Below the pieces are notes generated by a model that saw only the letters and a list, made by a program, of their open reading frames with translations, was not told the DNA's origin and ran no database searches. Below, in pieces: positions 15,451 to 24,555 of a stretch of 44,722 bases of DNA (position 1 is its first letter; each line of letters starts with the position of its first letter). This DNA is from Leptolyngbya sp. Prado105 (GTDB taxonomy: Bacteria; Cyanobacteriota; Cyanobacteriia; Leptolyngbyales; Leptolyngbyaceae): the NCBI GenBank assembly GCA_025454375.1, contig JALOOO010000030.1:1-44722 (forward strand). The letters run 5' to 3'. The translations under genes and the position numbers were made by a program.

Positions 15451-17361
15451 GTCGTAGTACGGTGCTTGTGAAACATCAATTTCCTGCTTTGCTTGATTCG
15501 TTTTTTCAAGCGTTCCAATTCTTTGACCTTTCTGAATCACCAGAGTATCACCTTTCGCATTCTGAATTTTTAACTGCTTCTGATTTAAGATCATGCAGCG
15601 ATAAGTCCGATCGCTAAATCGAAATTCCGCCTGAGAAGCCTTTTCTGGCAGCCTCACTCCAATTACTTCAAGCTGCACCGAAACCTGATTATTCCACTCA
15701 TTCGACTTCACTCGATACGCCACATCAAGCGGACTCGGCAACGGCAAATATTCGCCCCACCGCCAAGCGATCGCATTGACTTTCTGCCCCCCAACTTCTA
15801 AAACGAGCTTGATATGTCCCTTGCCAATTCGCCGCTGCTCAGTTACTAAAACATTCGGTGTCCAAAATACAGGCTCAGGATTCTCCATGCCGCAAGGATG
15901 CAAAACGTCAAGCTGAGCATGAAGTGCAAGATCAACTTGAGATAAATCTGCTTCAACATCGATTGTGACTAAAGGCTTGAGATGTTCAGGCTTGAGAGAT
16001 CGATGTGCAAAGGTTCTCAACCTAGCCCGAATCTCATCTAAGCGATCCGCCTCAAACGAAAAACCACCCGCTGCTTTATGCCCCCCGGCTTTGAGCATCA
16101 AGTCCTTGCAGAATTCTAAAGCCTCAAACACATTAAATTCTGGAATGCTCCGAGCCGAACCGCGAATATGATGGTCATCCTCGTAAGTTCCGATAAAGAC
16201 GGGTACTCCATATCGTTCAACTAACCGAGACGCAACAATGCCAATCACCCCATGATGCCAACCATGTTCTACTAGTAGTAAAACTCGATCGTCTTTCGCA
16301 TCAAGTGGGCTATTTTCGTAGGCCTCGATCGCTTCTTGCTCAATCTGCTCACAGAGTTGCTGACGCTGCTTATTCACCATTTCGCACTTCATAGCTTGCT
16401 CTAAAGCCACTCCGTCATCATCAGTGACAAGAAGTTCAATCACAATTTGCGGATCGCCAATTCTCCCGATCGCATTAATTCTCGGTCCTAAGCGAAACCC
16501 GATCGCTTCTGGTTTCAAATTCTTCTCATTGCTCAAGCCTGCAATTTGCACAAGAGCTTGAATCCCAGCTAGTTTAGACTTTGGCAACAACTGTAAGCCT
16601 TGTTTTACCCAGCGGCGATTCACCCCCGTCAAGGGGGCTAGATCTGCGATCGTTCCTAAAGTAAATAGCTCTAACAATGAATTTTGCAACGCTCTCGTCT
16701 GTCCAAAACTTTGAGCAAGGCAAAGAGCTAGCACATACGCAACTCCAACGCCTGCCATACTTCGATAGGGCGAATCTTCGGCAATCAGCTTCGGATTCAG
16801 AATCGCATTCGCATTCGGTAGCTCTGGCGGTAAATCATGATGATCCGTGACAATGATAGTTAACCCCAGTTCTCTCGCCCGCTCGATCGGCTTGTGCGCC
16901 ATGATGCCATTGTCAACGGTGAGAACGAGTCCAACCCCTTCTTCGTAAAATTCTTCAATGATGCGATTGTTAATGCCATAACCTTCACTCATGCGGCTAG
17001 GAATTGCGTAATCCACTCGTGCGCCTAAGTACCTTAAAGCTCTTAGCAACAATGCAGTACTCGTCATTCCATCTGCATCGTAGTCACCACAGATGGCAAT
17101 GCGCGTCTTATCATTGATTGCATTGATCAACAGTTCTAAACTTACGGCTAAATCTGGAAAATCTTCTAGCGGCGAGGGAAGCTCTTGTTTGGGGTCAAGA
17201 AATTCTTGCACCTCCTCGAAAGTTCCCAATCCTCGATTGAGCAAAATTTGCGTCAGCAGTGGCGAACAATTTGTCTCAGAGGCAAGCGCGATCGCGTGAT
17301 CCTGACAAGCAGGATGAATGTGCCATCGTTGATCTGGAATCCGGGATCGCGATTGAGACAT
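15415..17361 (-). CDS. recJ: Single-stranded-DNA-specific exonuclease RecJ
   Basis: RecJ degrades single-stranded DNA 5' to 3' in recombination and repair. The DHH domain shows GDYDADGMTSTALL (motif I), VDNGI and VTDHHDLPPELPNA (the DHH metal site), and the DHHA1 domain shows GGHKAAGGFSFE. An OB-like C-terminal region follows (about 460-570), then a short extension. The length (648) is within the range of cyanobacterial RecJ. It starts 11 bases after the stop of the upstream glycosyltransferase gene, so it is probably read with it, although the functions are unrelated. Confidence 0.93.
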   Translation of the reverse strand: MSQSRSRIPDQRWHIHPACQDHAIALASETNCSPLLTQILLNRGLGTFEEVQEFLDPKQELPSPLEDFPDLAVSLELLINAINDKTRIAICGDYDADGMTSTALLLRALRYLGARVDYAIPSRMSEGYGINNRIIEEFYEEGVGLVLTVDNGIMAHKPIERARELGLTIIVTDHHDLPPELPNANAILNPKLIAEDSPYRSMAGVGVAYVLALCLAQSFGQTRALQNSLLELFTLGTIADLAPLTGVNRRWVKQGLQLLPKSKLAGIQALVQIAGLSNEKNLKPEAIGFRLGPRINAIGRIGDPQIVIELLVTDDDGVALEQAMKCEMVNKQRQQLCEQIEQEAIEAYENSPLDAKDDRVLLLVEHGWHHGVIGIVASRLVERYGVPVFIGTYEDDHHIRGSARSIPEFNVFEALEFCKDLMLKAGGHKAAGGFSFEADRLDEIRARLRTFAHRSLKPEHLKPLVTIDVEADLSQVDLALHAQLDVLHPCGMENPEPVFWTPNVLVTEQRRIGKGHIKLVLEVGGQKVNAIAWRWGEYLPLPSPLDVAYRVKSNEWNNQVSVQLEVIGVRLPEKASQAEFRFSDRTYRCMILNQKQLKIQNAKGDTLVIQKGQRIGTLEKTNQAKQEIDVSQAPYYDLVKAAVDALAI

Positions 17362-17372
17362 ATGCCGAAAGT

Positions 17373-18533
17373 TTAACGAGTCGGAAACGATTGTACTCCT
17401 GAACGCTGCGTTTCTGAATCAAATCGCACTCGATTCTTAATGGTTTCAGCAAAATGACGAGCTAAGAGCGCATTCGTATAGTTTCGCAAAACGGACTGTC
17501 GCCCTGCTTCTGCGAAGTTCGATCGCACCTCTGCATCCAAAATTAATTTCTGCAATGCTTGAGAAAAGGCGATCGCATTTCCTTCAGGAAACACAATTCC
17601 TCCGCCCGTTGCCCGAATCAAATGGGGAATCTCACCCGAATCCGATCCAATCACCGGAGTTCCACATGCCATCGCTTCAATGATCACTCGCCCAAACTGC
17701 TCTTTCCAACTGGCTCTCGTCTCAGAGGGCAAAACCAAAATATCTAAACGAGATAGATAGATCGGAGTCTCTGTAAAAGGCACAAAACCGAGTTTCTCAA
17801 TCCGATCACTTAGATTCAACGCCTGTGCAATCTCGTCAAATTCTGGCTCAAATTCTCCGCTCCCGATCATCATCAATCGCCAGGGTAAAGATTCGATTTC
17901 CTTCAGTGCAAGCAGTAGCGTCTTTAATCCTTTTTGTTCCACAATTCGTCCGACATATCCGATCAAGATCTCTGCGTTTTGAGTATGAGATCGCGGATAG
18001 TAAATGCCTGGATCAATTCCTGAAGGCAGTAACACACTCTGCCCAGCAAATCCCTTCTCGCGCATGACTGCTTCTGCACTATGAGAACCCGGAAACATCA
18101 CATCGGTATGATTTAGCACCCATTGCTCCATCTGTCGAAATGGGATTGGATAGCGTTTCAGAATGTTCTGCCAGGTAAAGAAACCAATTGGCTTACGAAT
18201 CGTGAGAAAATTCGCTAAGTAAACTTGCAGTGTCACTAGCGCATATGGCTCTTGGTGCAAGTAGATAAAATCAGGATTCAAATCGCGCAAGAATTTGAGA
18301 AAAAACGATCGATAACTATGTAAAGGAACACTCCCAGATTTCCAGACAGGCAAACTGACCAATTGTCCTTTGAAATCTTTCCAGCGCTCTACCTTACGGA
18401 CATTCCCATATTCATCCTGCCAATTGCTCGGAACGACGATCGTAATCTCCCATCCTGTCTGCTGTTCGACTTCTGCATAAAACTGCTGCGCGACAGAGAC
18501 AGTGCAGGAATGGTTCACGATCAGAAGTTTCAT
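17373..18533 (-). CDS. Glycosyltransferase family 4 (GT-B fold)
   Basis: The N-terminal Rossmann domain starts MKLLIVNHSCTVSVAQQFY and contains YLHQEPYALVTLQVYLANF; the C-terminal domain carries IGYVGRIVEQKGLKTLL and the donor-binding EX7E region (GRVIIEAMACGTPVIGSDSGE). This fits nucleotide-sugar-dependent GT4 enzymes of surface polysaccharide synthesis. The acceptor and sugar are unknown. It lies 10 bases behind a family 2 transferase on the same strand. Confidence 0.88.
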   Translation of the reverse strand: MKLLIVNHSCTVSVAQQFYAEVEQQTGWEITIVVPSNWQDEYGNVRKVERWKDFKGQLVSLPVWKSGSVPLHSYRSFFLKFLRDLNPDFIYLHQEPYALVTLQVYLANFLTIRKPIGFFTWQNILKRYPIPFRQMEQWVLNHTDVMFPGSHSAEAVMREKGFAGQSVLLPSGIDPGIYYPRSHTQNAEILIGYVGRIVEQKGLKTLLLALKEIESLPWRLMMIGSGEFEPEFDEIAQALNLSDRIEKLGFVPFTETPIYLSRLDILVLPSETRASWKEQFGRVIIEAMACGTPVIGSDSGEIPHLIRATGGGIVFPEGNAIAFSQALQKLILDAEVRSNFAEAGRQSVLRNYTNALLARHFAETIKNRVRFDSETQRSGVQSFPTR

Positions 18534-18543
18534 AAAAGCCGAT

Positions 18544-19551
18544 TCAATTTGCGAGTTGATAAGCAGGAGTCTGTTTTACTCTATGCCATTTGTAGTATGT
18601 CGTCCATTTTAAAGCTTTGCGATCGCGCCAAAGTACCGAAAAGTTTTTGCGAATTTCCTGGATAATCCAGCCTGCACCAAACTCACTTTCAATCCCCTGC
18701 TGACGACAGTATTTTTGATGTTTGTAGCTATAGAGCAGGATTCTTGCTGGAATGCTCAGTACCATCATCAAGATCGGCTCATTGTAGATTGCCGCAAAAC
18801 ACTTATTACGATAGCCATTTCGCAATGCCGTTAAGTTATTTCGTCCAATTGGCGAGTGGTAGTGAATGATGCGAGCATCAGGTAAGTAGACGACATAGAA
18901 ACCGCGATCGAGCATCCGTTTACAAAACTCCGGTTCCTCATAGTAAATAGCAAATATTTCTCGATACCCACCTAGCTCGATAAAGGTTGCACGCCGCAGG
19001 ACACATCCGTATCCAATGAACGATGAAGTATAACACCGATAGTCTGTCGGAGCAGGTTGTCCCGGCAGCAATTCTCCAGATTCATTGGCTTGAGACAAAG
19101 CCACAGCCCCAACTTCAGGGCTAGTTTCAAGCACATTGATCGCACTGTAAATGCTCTCTGCACTGAGTAGCTGAGTATCATCATCAATACTGAAAAGATA
19201 GGGAGCGTTTGCAAGCTGTGCAAGCTCGTTGCGGGTTGCTGGAATTCCACGATTTTGCTCATGGCGAAACGCGCGAATCTTGGGCACAAGAGTGGGATGA
19301 ATCTTGTGCAAAATGAGATCGACGATCGGAGAATCCGAAGCATCGTCAATCACAATAATCTCAAATTCAATTCGATCCAGTAGCACCAACGAATTGAGAC
19401 AACGAATGAGATCATCTGGACGATTTCGAGTTCCAACACAAATGGATAGGTGAACAGGATTCACAGATTTCACCTCTTTAGGTTTCAACGCCTCGCTTCT
19501 ACTGTTTAACATCTCGTTGCAGTTTGACATCAGCCTAAAGGTAGGAGTCAT
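18544..19551 (-). CDS. Glycosyltransferase family 2 (GT-A fold)
   Basis: A short N-terminal extension is followed by the GT-A core: LSICVGTRNRPDDLIRCL, EIIVIDDASDS, then the metal-binding SIDDDTQL (DXD) and YEEPEFCKRMLDRGF, a typical acceptor-site ED motif. It resembles rhamnosyl- or galactosyl-type GT2 enzymes. It is first of the GT2-GT4-recJ string. The role is probably exopolysaccharide or glycolipid assembly; this is inference from family. Confidence 0.87.
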   Translation of the reverse strand: MTPTFRLMSNCNEMLNSRSEALKPKEVKSVNPVHLSICVGTRNRPDDLIRCLNSLVLLDRIEFEIIVIDDASDSPIVDLILHKIHPTLVPKIRAFRHEQNRGIPATRNELAQLANAPYLFSIDDDTQLLSAESIYSAINVLETSPEVGAVALSQANESGELLPGQPAPTDYRCYTSSFIGYGCVLRRATFIELGGYREIFAIYYEEPEFCKRMLDRGFYVVYLPDARIIHYHSPIGRNNLTALRNGYRNKCFAAIYNEPILMMVLSIPARILLYSYKHQKYCRQQGIESEFGAGWIIQEIRKNFSVLWRDRKALKWTTYYKWHRVKQTPAYQLAN

Positions 19552-19697
19552 TTATCCCCGCCGATCCATTTAGCTCGATCGACATGTCAGCATGTTCTCA
19601 CAAAAACTCATTAAATCCTTACATGATTGACTTATCAATGAGATAAAAACACCTGTACACTATCCAAAGGAGCAATTGTGGAGATAACACGATTTAA

Positions 19698-21893
19698 GTG
19701 ATGGAATCGATCTCTAAAAATATTTCAATTCTTCGTAATCTGCTCGCACCAGGCAGTGAGTTTTTGCTGATTAATAGTAAGTTCAAGGTTTTGGAGTACT
19801 CTCCTGATGCTGTCCGATTTGCTAAGCATCCAATCAAGCTTGCCCGATCTAAAGATGTCCGAGACGCATTTCCTGAATTGATCGAACTGAACTTAAGTCA
19901 AGATGACAAGCTTGAAATTCAGGCGATCGAGCGATCGTCTGTTTATTTTGACTTATCGATCATCCATTTCTTAGATTCTGAGCAAGTTTGGCTTGTAGCG
20001 TTAAGCGATGTGACCGAGCGGATTTTACTAGAACGATCCCTTGCAGAACAGATCAACGAAACTAATTTGCTACTCAGTACATTAACAGCTTCTAAGAACT
20101 ACACAGATCAGATTATTACTTCGATGGCAGATGCGTTAATTGTCACCACTGCAACTCGGACAATTAAAACAGTTAACCTTGCAGCACAAACGCTACTTGG
20201 ATACACAGAATCAGAACTCGTGGGGCAATCGATCGAGTGTGTTTTAGCTCATCTAGATGAAACGAGTGCAAAAGAGAGTGAAACTGTCTGTCGAACCAAG
20301 TCAGGACAGGCAATCCCAGTTGCGCTATCTTGTTCGACTTTGAGAACTAGAATGGATGAGTTTGGTGGATTTGTCTATAGTTTGCGCGATATGCACGATC
20401 GCAAACAAGCCGAACTGGCAAAACGAGCTTTTCTGGCAATGATTAGCCATGAGATTCGCACTCCCATGAATGCCGTGATTGGGATGACAAGCTTGTTACT
20501 CAACACAGATCTCGCACCCCAGCAGCGTGAACTCGTTGAAATGATCCAAACCAGTGGGGACGGGCTATTGACGATTATTAATGACATTCTAGACTTCGCC
20601 AAAATCGAATCCGGCAAGCTAGAACTTGAACAGCACCCCTTTGATCTGCGTCACTGTATCCAAGATGCGATCGCGCTCCTAACTCCAAAAGCAACCGAAA
20701 AGCAGCTTAGTCTGTCTTTTCAAGAATCCAATCTCCCTGCGATCATTCTTGGAGATGCAACCCGGCTGCGGCAAATTCTCGTCAATCTCATTAACAATGC
20801 CATTAAGTTCACCGATTCGGGCAGTATTACTGTTTCGACCTTAGTGCAATCTCGCTCGGGTGCTTCAATCGTGCTGCAATTTGCGATTCATGACACTGGG
20901 ATTGGCATCTCAGCAGAACGCTGCGATCGATTATTTCAGCTTTTTAGTCAGGTCGATTCTTCGATCGCTCGTCGCTACGGAGGTACAGGGTTAGGACTTG
21001 CGATTAGTAAGCAACTCTGTGAAATGATGGGTGGACGCATCTGGGTCGAGAGCCAGATTGGAGTTGGGAGTACTTTTTACTTTACGATTGCAACGACCCT
21101 TGTAGATCAAAATCTACCTCAAAAAATGCCCGCTAGAACGTTGATCAATGCGAATTTTGCATCTCAGCACCCGTGCAAAATCCTTGTCGCGGAGGATCAT
21201 ATAATCAATCAAAAAATTGTTCGCCTGAGCCTACAGCAATTAGGCTATGAAGCAACCTTTGTCGCAACGGGTTTAGAAGCGATCGCAGAACTGCACCGTC
21301 AGCGCTATGACTTGATCCTGATGGATGTACAAATGCCTGAAATGGATGGCTTAGAAGCAACCCAAAAGATTGTAAATCAATGGGGAGAGCATCGACCTCG
21401 AATCATTGCAATGACTGCGAATGCCGCCGCAGAAGATCGCTTGCAGTGTCTTGCTGCGGGAATGGATGACTATGTTGCAAAACCTTTGCGAATCGACGAT
21501 CTGATCCGAGTCTTGAGTCCTTACCCAAATTCTGCGCTCGTGGCGCAACCGACTCCCTGGGCAATTGACTTAACCTTAGTAGAAGAGATCTCAGCAGGTT
21601 CCAATGAATTTGTTGTAGAAATCATTGATTGCTTTATCGAAGAAGTGCCGCAACTGATTGAAGCGATGTATGACGCGATCGCTCAACAAGATGCAATTCG
21701 TCTCAAACGAGCCGCTCATACTCTACTCTCAACCAGTACAACGATCGGTGCGACTCAGCTTTCAACACTTGCCCGTGAACTAGAAGCGATCGCGCTCACT
21801 GAATTCAATCCAATTCAACTGATCACCGCAATTGAGACAGGTTACGAGGACATCAAAGCGGCATTGGCGATCAATCGAGAACGCTATCTTTAA
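19698..21893 (+). CDS. Hybrid histidine kinase (PAS-HisKA-HATPase-REC-HPt)
   Basis: A divergent PAS-like N-terminus is followed by a PAS domain (about 140-240), dimerisation domain with the phosphorylated His in MISHEIRTPMNAVIGM (about residue 251), ATPase domain (NLINNAIKF, DTGIGI, GTGLGLAI), a receiver (phospho-Asp in ILMDVQMPEMDG, about 540) and an HPt domain with His in KRAAHTLLSTS (about 673). All phosphotransfer residues are present, so it contains a three-step relay that still needs an external response regulator. No membrane segment is visible; it is probably cytoplasmic. GGAG-containing sequence at about 19671-19690 precedes the ATG. Confidence 0.93.
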   Translation: MMESISKNISILRNLLAPGSEFLLINSKFKVLEYSPDAVRFAKHPIKLARSKDVRDAFPELIELNLSQDDKLEIQAIERSSVYFDLSIIHFLDSEQVWLVALSDVTERILLERSLAEQINETNLLLSTLTASKNYTDQIITSMADALIVTTATRTIKTVNLAAQTLLGYTESELVGQSIECVLAHLDETSAKESETVCRTKSGQAIPVALSCSTLRTRMDEFGGFVYSLRDMHDRKQAELAKRAFLAMISHEIRTPMNAVIGMTSLLLNTDLAPQQRELVEMIQTSGDGLLTIINDILDFAKIESGKLELEQHPFDLRHCIQDAIALLTPKATEKQLSLSFQESNLPAIILGDATRLRQILVNLINNAIKFTDSGSITVSTLVQSRSGASIVLQFAIHDTGIGISAERCDRLFQLFSQVDSSIARRYGGTGLGLAISKQLCEMMGGRIWVESQIGVGSTFYFTIATTLVDQNLPQKMPARTLINANFASQHPCKILVAEDHIINQKIVRLSLQQLGYEATFVATGLEAIAELHRQRYDLILMDVQMPEMDGLEATQKIVNQWGEHRPRIIAMTANAAAEDRLQCLAAGMDDYVAKPLRIDDLIRVLSPYPNSALVAQPTPWAIDLTLVEEISAGSNEFVVEIIDCFIEEVPQLIEAMYDAIAQQDAIRLKRAAHTLLSTSTTIGATQLSTLARELEAIALTEFNPIQLITAIETGYEDIKAALAINRERYL

Positions 21894-21905
21894 TAGCAGC
21901 ACCCA

Positions 21906-23072
21906 TTATAAATATGCGGCTGGATCGACAGGTTCTCCATCTTTTCGCACCTCAAAATGTAGATGAGGCCCGGTTGATAGTCCGGTTGAACCTGTTGCCG
22001 CGATCGCTTTTCCTCGCTCTACGGTTTGACCTTCAACCACATACAATTCCTGTGCGTGAGCATACATCGTTGTAATGCCATTGCCGTGATCGAGAATGAC
22101 TGAGTTTCCATAGCCGCCATACCATCCGGCAAAAATTACAACTCCGCGATCGGCTGCCATAATTGGACTGCCATAATCTGCACCAAAATCTATCCCGGCA
22201 TGGAATCGCTGATATCCTAAAATCGGGTGCATCCGGTAGCCAAATCCACTCGTAATCGGACCTGCGCTTGGCAAATTAAATTGCCCTGTACCTAGAATTA
22301 CAATTCCGTTGCGAGCGCGTTCTTCTGCGATTCGTTTTTGAATTAATTCGCCAATGCCCTTAGAATCCTTCTCTAATTGCGCTTCTGCGGCTTCTAATGC
22401 ACGGCGATTCGTTCTAAGACGATCAACGACTTCTTTTTGATAGTCCGCCTGCTGCTCAAACTGCGCCTTTTGTGCCATTAATTGCTGAGAAATCAGCGCA
22501 ATATTATTTTTCTGCTGCTCAACTTGTTGCCGTTGCCGCTCAACCTTTTCCGCTTCTGTCTTTAAATCTGTAAGCGTTTTGCGATCGTTTTTATAAATTT
22601 GCTTGAGGCGAAAACGGCGATCGAGAAAATCATTCAAGTTCTGACTCTGCAATAAAACTGCCCAACCGTTACTTTCCTGCTGACGTTGCAGAAATCTCAG
22701 CCGCGAAACTGTCGCAGATTGCCGTTGCTGGTAGGTTTTCTCAGTTGCAGCTAAATCTTTCTCCAAACTCTTTAAGACTTGAGTTGCGTTCGTCAATTTT
22801 GCTTCAGTCGTTTTGATCTGGCTGGTCGTTACCTGGATATTACGCCGAATCCCGGTGAGATCTTTTTGTGCCGATCGTTCTTGGCGCTGCACTTTTTCTC
22901 GCTCTTTTTGTACGAGTTCGCGCTGCTGGTCAACTTGCTTTTGTTGCTGTTTGAGTTGATCCACTTCTTGCGCCAGTACGGGCAGTGTCAAGTTTAAGAA
23001 CAAAAAACTTGCACAGAACGCAATCAGACAGACTCGTTTTATCAAAGCGAAAAAATGTACGATCGCCAGCAT
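21906..23072 (-). CDS. EnvC-like murein hydrolase activator, M23 peptidase domain
   Basis: A signal peptide (about 12-35, ending PVLAQE) leads into a long coiled coil rich in Gln, Lys and Arg (about 36-250) and then a LytM/M23 domain (about 270-385). The zinc ligands are visible: H and D in FHAGIDFGADYG, and HLHFEVR. That the ligands are complete suggests either an active endopeptidase or, as in EnvC, an amidase activator; these cannot be told apart here. It acts in the periplasm on peptidoglycan at division. It ends 12 bases from the histidine kinase on the opposite strand. Confidence 0.9.
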   Translation of the reverse strand: MLAIVHFFALIKRVCLIAFCASFLFLNLTLPVLAQEVDQLKQQQKQVDQQRELVQKEREKVQRQERSAQKDLTGIRRNIQVTTSQIKTTEAKLTNATQVLKSLEKDLAATEKTYQQRQSATVSRLRFLQRQQESNGWAVLLQSQNLNDFLDRRFRLKQIYKNDRKTLTDLKTEAEKVERQRQQVEQQKNNIALISQQLMAQKAQFEQQADYQKEVVDRLRTNRRALEAAEAQLEKDSKGIGELIQKRIAEERARNGIVILGTGQFNLPSAGPITSGFGYRMHPILGYQRFHAGIDFGADYGSPIMAADRGVVIFAGWYGGYGNSVILDHGNGITTMYAHAQELYVVEGQTVERGKAIAATGSTGLSTGPHLHFEVRKDGEPVDPAAYL

Positions 23073-23506
23073 GTTATCGACCTAAAGCACTGTCAAAACA
23101 GGAATCATTATGTCGAGATTCAAAATTCCGGCAATGCTGAAATCACGGGAATGCTCTAGAAATTACTCCAATAGGGTCTGCTATATCGAGGTAATTTAAG
23201 CAACCTCGGTAGAAACTCGCAATTTCCAATTTCAACCCAAGTTTTGTCTCTATAAGCTAAACATTTGATAAATTCCGCTTTCTTACTGAACCAGATTTCA
23301 TAAACTTATTGATTTTCATCTGACCTGTGCCTGATCAAGCAAGAATGACCTGAATTCTTATCAGACACTACTGAATGAGATAAACAGTCCCCGTATCACT
23401 ACTGAATAAATTGTTTTTTGTAAAACTTTCTTGAAGTCGGCGGAAATATCATGAGCACTCAATGGATCAATGTAATAGGTTATACATATAGTTTCATAAT
23501 ACTCAG
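23073..23506. other. 434-bp intergenic region between divergent genes
   Basis: This AT-rich stretch separates the M23 peptidase gene (minus) from the PEP-CTERM gene (plus). CACTACTGAAT occurs twice as a direct repeat at 23366-23376 and 23397-23407, 31 bases apart. TATACATATAG at about 23478 could be a -10 region for the plus-strand gene. No RNA gene or ORF of note was seen. Confidence 0.4.
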
Positions 23507-24493
23507 ATGAAAAACTTGTCGCCCATCCAATTGATGCTCTGTTCAGGGCTTGTAGGTTTGAGCGTAATAGCATTCACAAACCCAGCTTCTGCAAATAATG
23601 GAAAGGGTAAAGGTCAAACTCAAACTCAAACCCAAACCCAGACTCAAACCCAGACTCAAACCCAGCCAGTCATTGCGCCGACTCAAACGGCAACTCCAGC
23701 GACTAGCTCTTTTACAGTTGGGCTTGCAGATTTAGGTAAAATCTTCCGCGTTAACTTTGATGGGAATGTAGCAACGCAGACGGTCGCTGGATTGTCCTCC
23801 TTTGTTGATTTCACATTTCAAGGCTTTGAAACGGTCGCTGGAGACACGATCGCAAAATTTCAAGCAGTCTTGGATAACACGTCTAGTGGGGGTATCTCCT
23901 CTCGTGTATCAGGATTAGGATTTGATACGAATCAAACGATCGTCAGTTCTACTTCCAAGGGTTTATTTGACAGTACACATCAAGATGCTGCATTCCCAAA
24001 CCAGTTTGGTGCTGTTGATGTTTGTATTAATGCTTCCAATTCGTGTCAGGGTGGAGGCAACGGCGGCATCAACAGTACAACAGATACGACTGGAACATTC
24101 AACTTCGCGCTGACTTTAGCAGGGAATGTCAGTAGCCTAACTTTGAATAATCTCGGAGTTCGTTATCAAAGCATTAATGGAAATGGGTTCAATGGCGACA
24201 GTGGGACAGGGAGCGGGACATCCGTCACAGTGAACAATCCTCCTGTTGTGAACAATCCTCTTGTGAACAATCCTCCTGTTGTGAACAATCCTCCTTTGTT
24301 TAACACACCGATCGACGGAACTCCTAACAATCCTGATGCGCCTCCCGCACCTCCAACGGTTTCAACTCCCTCGAAACCTCCTACACCGAAGCCCACAAAA
24401 GTTCCTGAACCGGGCATTATGGCAGGCTTGGCTTTAGTCAGCGCGATCGCAATTCGTTATCGCAAACAACGTGACGCTGAAGTAGGAATCTAA
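23507..24493 (+). CDS. PEP-CTERM sorted protein, probable cistern family
   Basis: An N-terminal signal (about 5-28, ending PASA) is followed by a nine-fold Gln-Thr repeat, then a beta-rich domain (about 67-240) with FTVGLADLGKIFRVNFDG, SSRVSGLGFDT and a two-cysteine motif CINASNSCQGGGNGGI, then an Asn/Pro-rich stalk and a C-terminal sorting signal VPEPG, hydrophobic helix, RYRKQR. This combination fits the cistern family of PEP-CTERM proteins. It should be exported and processed by exosortase, which is not in this window. The name is from memory of the motif and needs a profile check. Confidence 0.82.
   Translation: MKNLSPIQLMLCSGLVGLSVIAFTNPASANNGKGKGQTQTQTQTQTQTQTQTQPVIAPTQTATPATSSFTVGLADLGKIFRVNFDGNVATQTVAGLSSFVDFTFQGFETVAGDTIAKFQAVLDNTSSGGISSRVSGLGFDTNQTIVSSTSKGLFDSTHQDAAFPNQFGAVDVCINASNSCQGGGNGGINSTTDTTGTFNFALTLAGNVSSLTLNNLGVRYQSINGNGFNGDSGTGSGTSVTVNNPPVVNNPLVNNPPVVNNPPLFNTPIDGTPNNPDAPPAPPTVSTPSKPPTPKPTKVPEPGIMAGLALVSAIAIRYRKQRDAEVGI
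23614..23665 (+). repeat. CAAACY hexamer tract coding (Gln-Thr)n
   Basis: Tandem six-base units CAAACT, CAAACC and CAGACT run for about 52 bases in the PEP-CTERM gene. They keep frame and would lengthen or shorten the QT tract by two residues per unit. Confidence 0.75.
24233..24298 (+). repeat. Imperfect tandem repeats coding VNNPP
   Basis: GAACAATCCTCCTGTTGT units recur four times with one shortened copy. They encode the NNPPVV/NNPL stalk ahead of the sorting signal. Confidence 0.6.
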
Positions 24494-24514
24494 ATCCTCT
24501 AGAAAACACGGCAC

Positions 24515-24555
24515 AAAAAAGAGAGAGTGAAGAAACTTCACTCTCTTTTTCTTTT
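24515..24555. terminator. Bidirectional intrinsic terminator
   Basis: GAGAGTGAAG (24523-24532) pairs with CTTCACTCTC (24536-24545) around a three-base loop, flanked by an A-run and a T-run. It serves both the PEP-CTERM gene and the convergent sucrose synthase gene, whose stop codon it touches. Confidence 0.85.

Noticed and set aside
23614-23665. CRISPR-like repeat array
   Set aside because: Units are six bases without spacers and lie in frame in a coding sequence.
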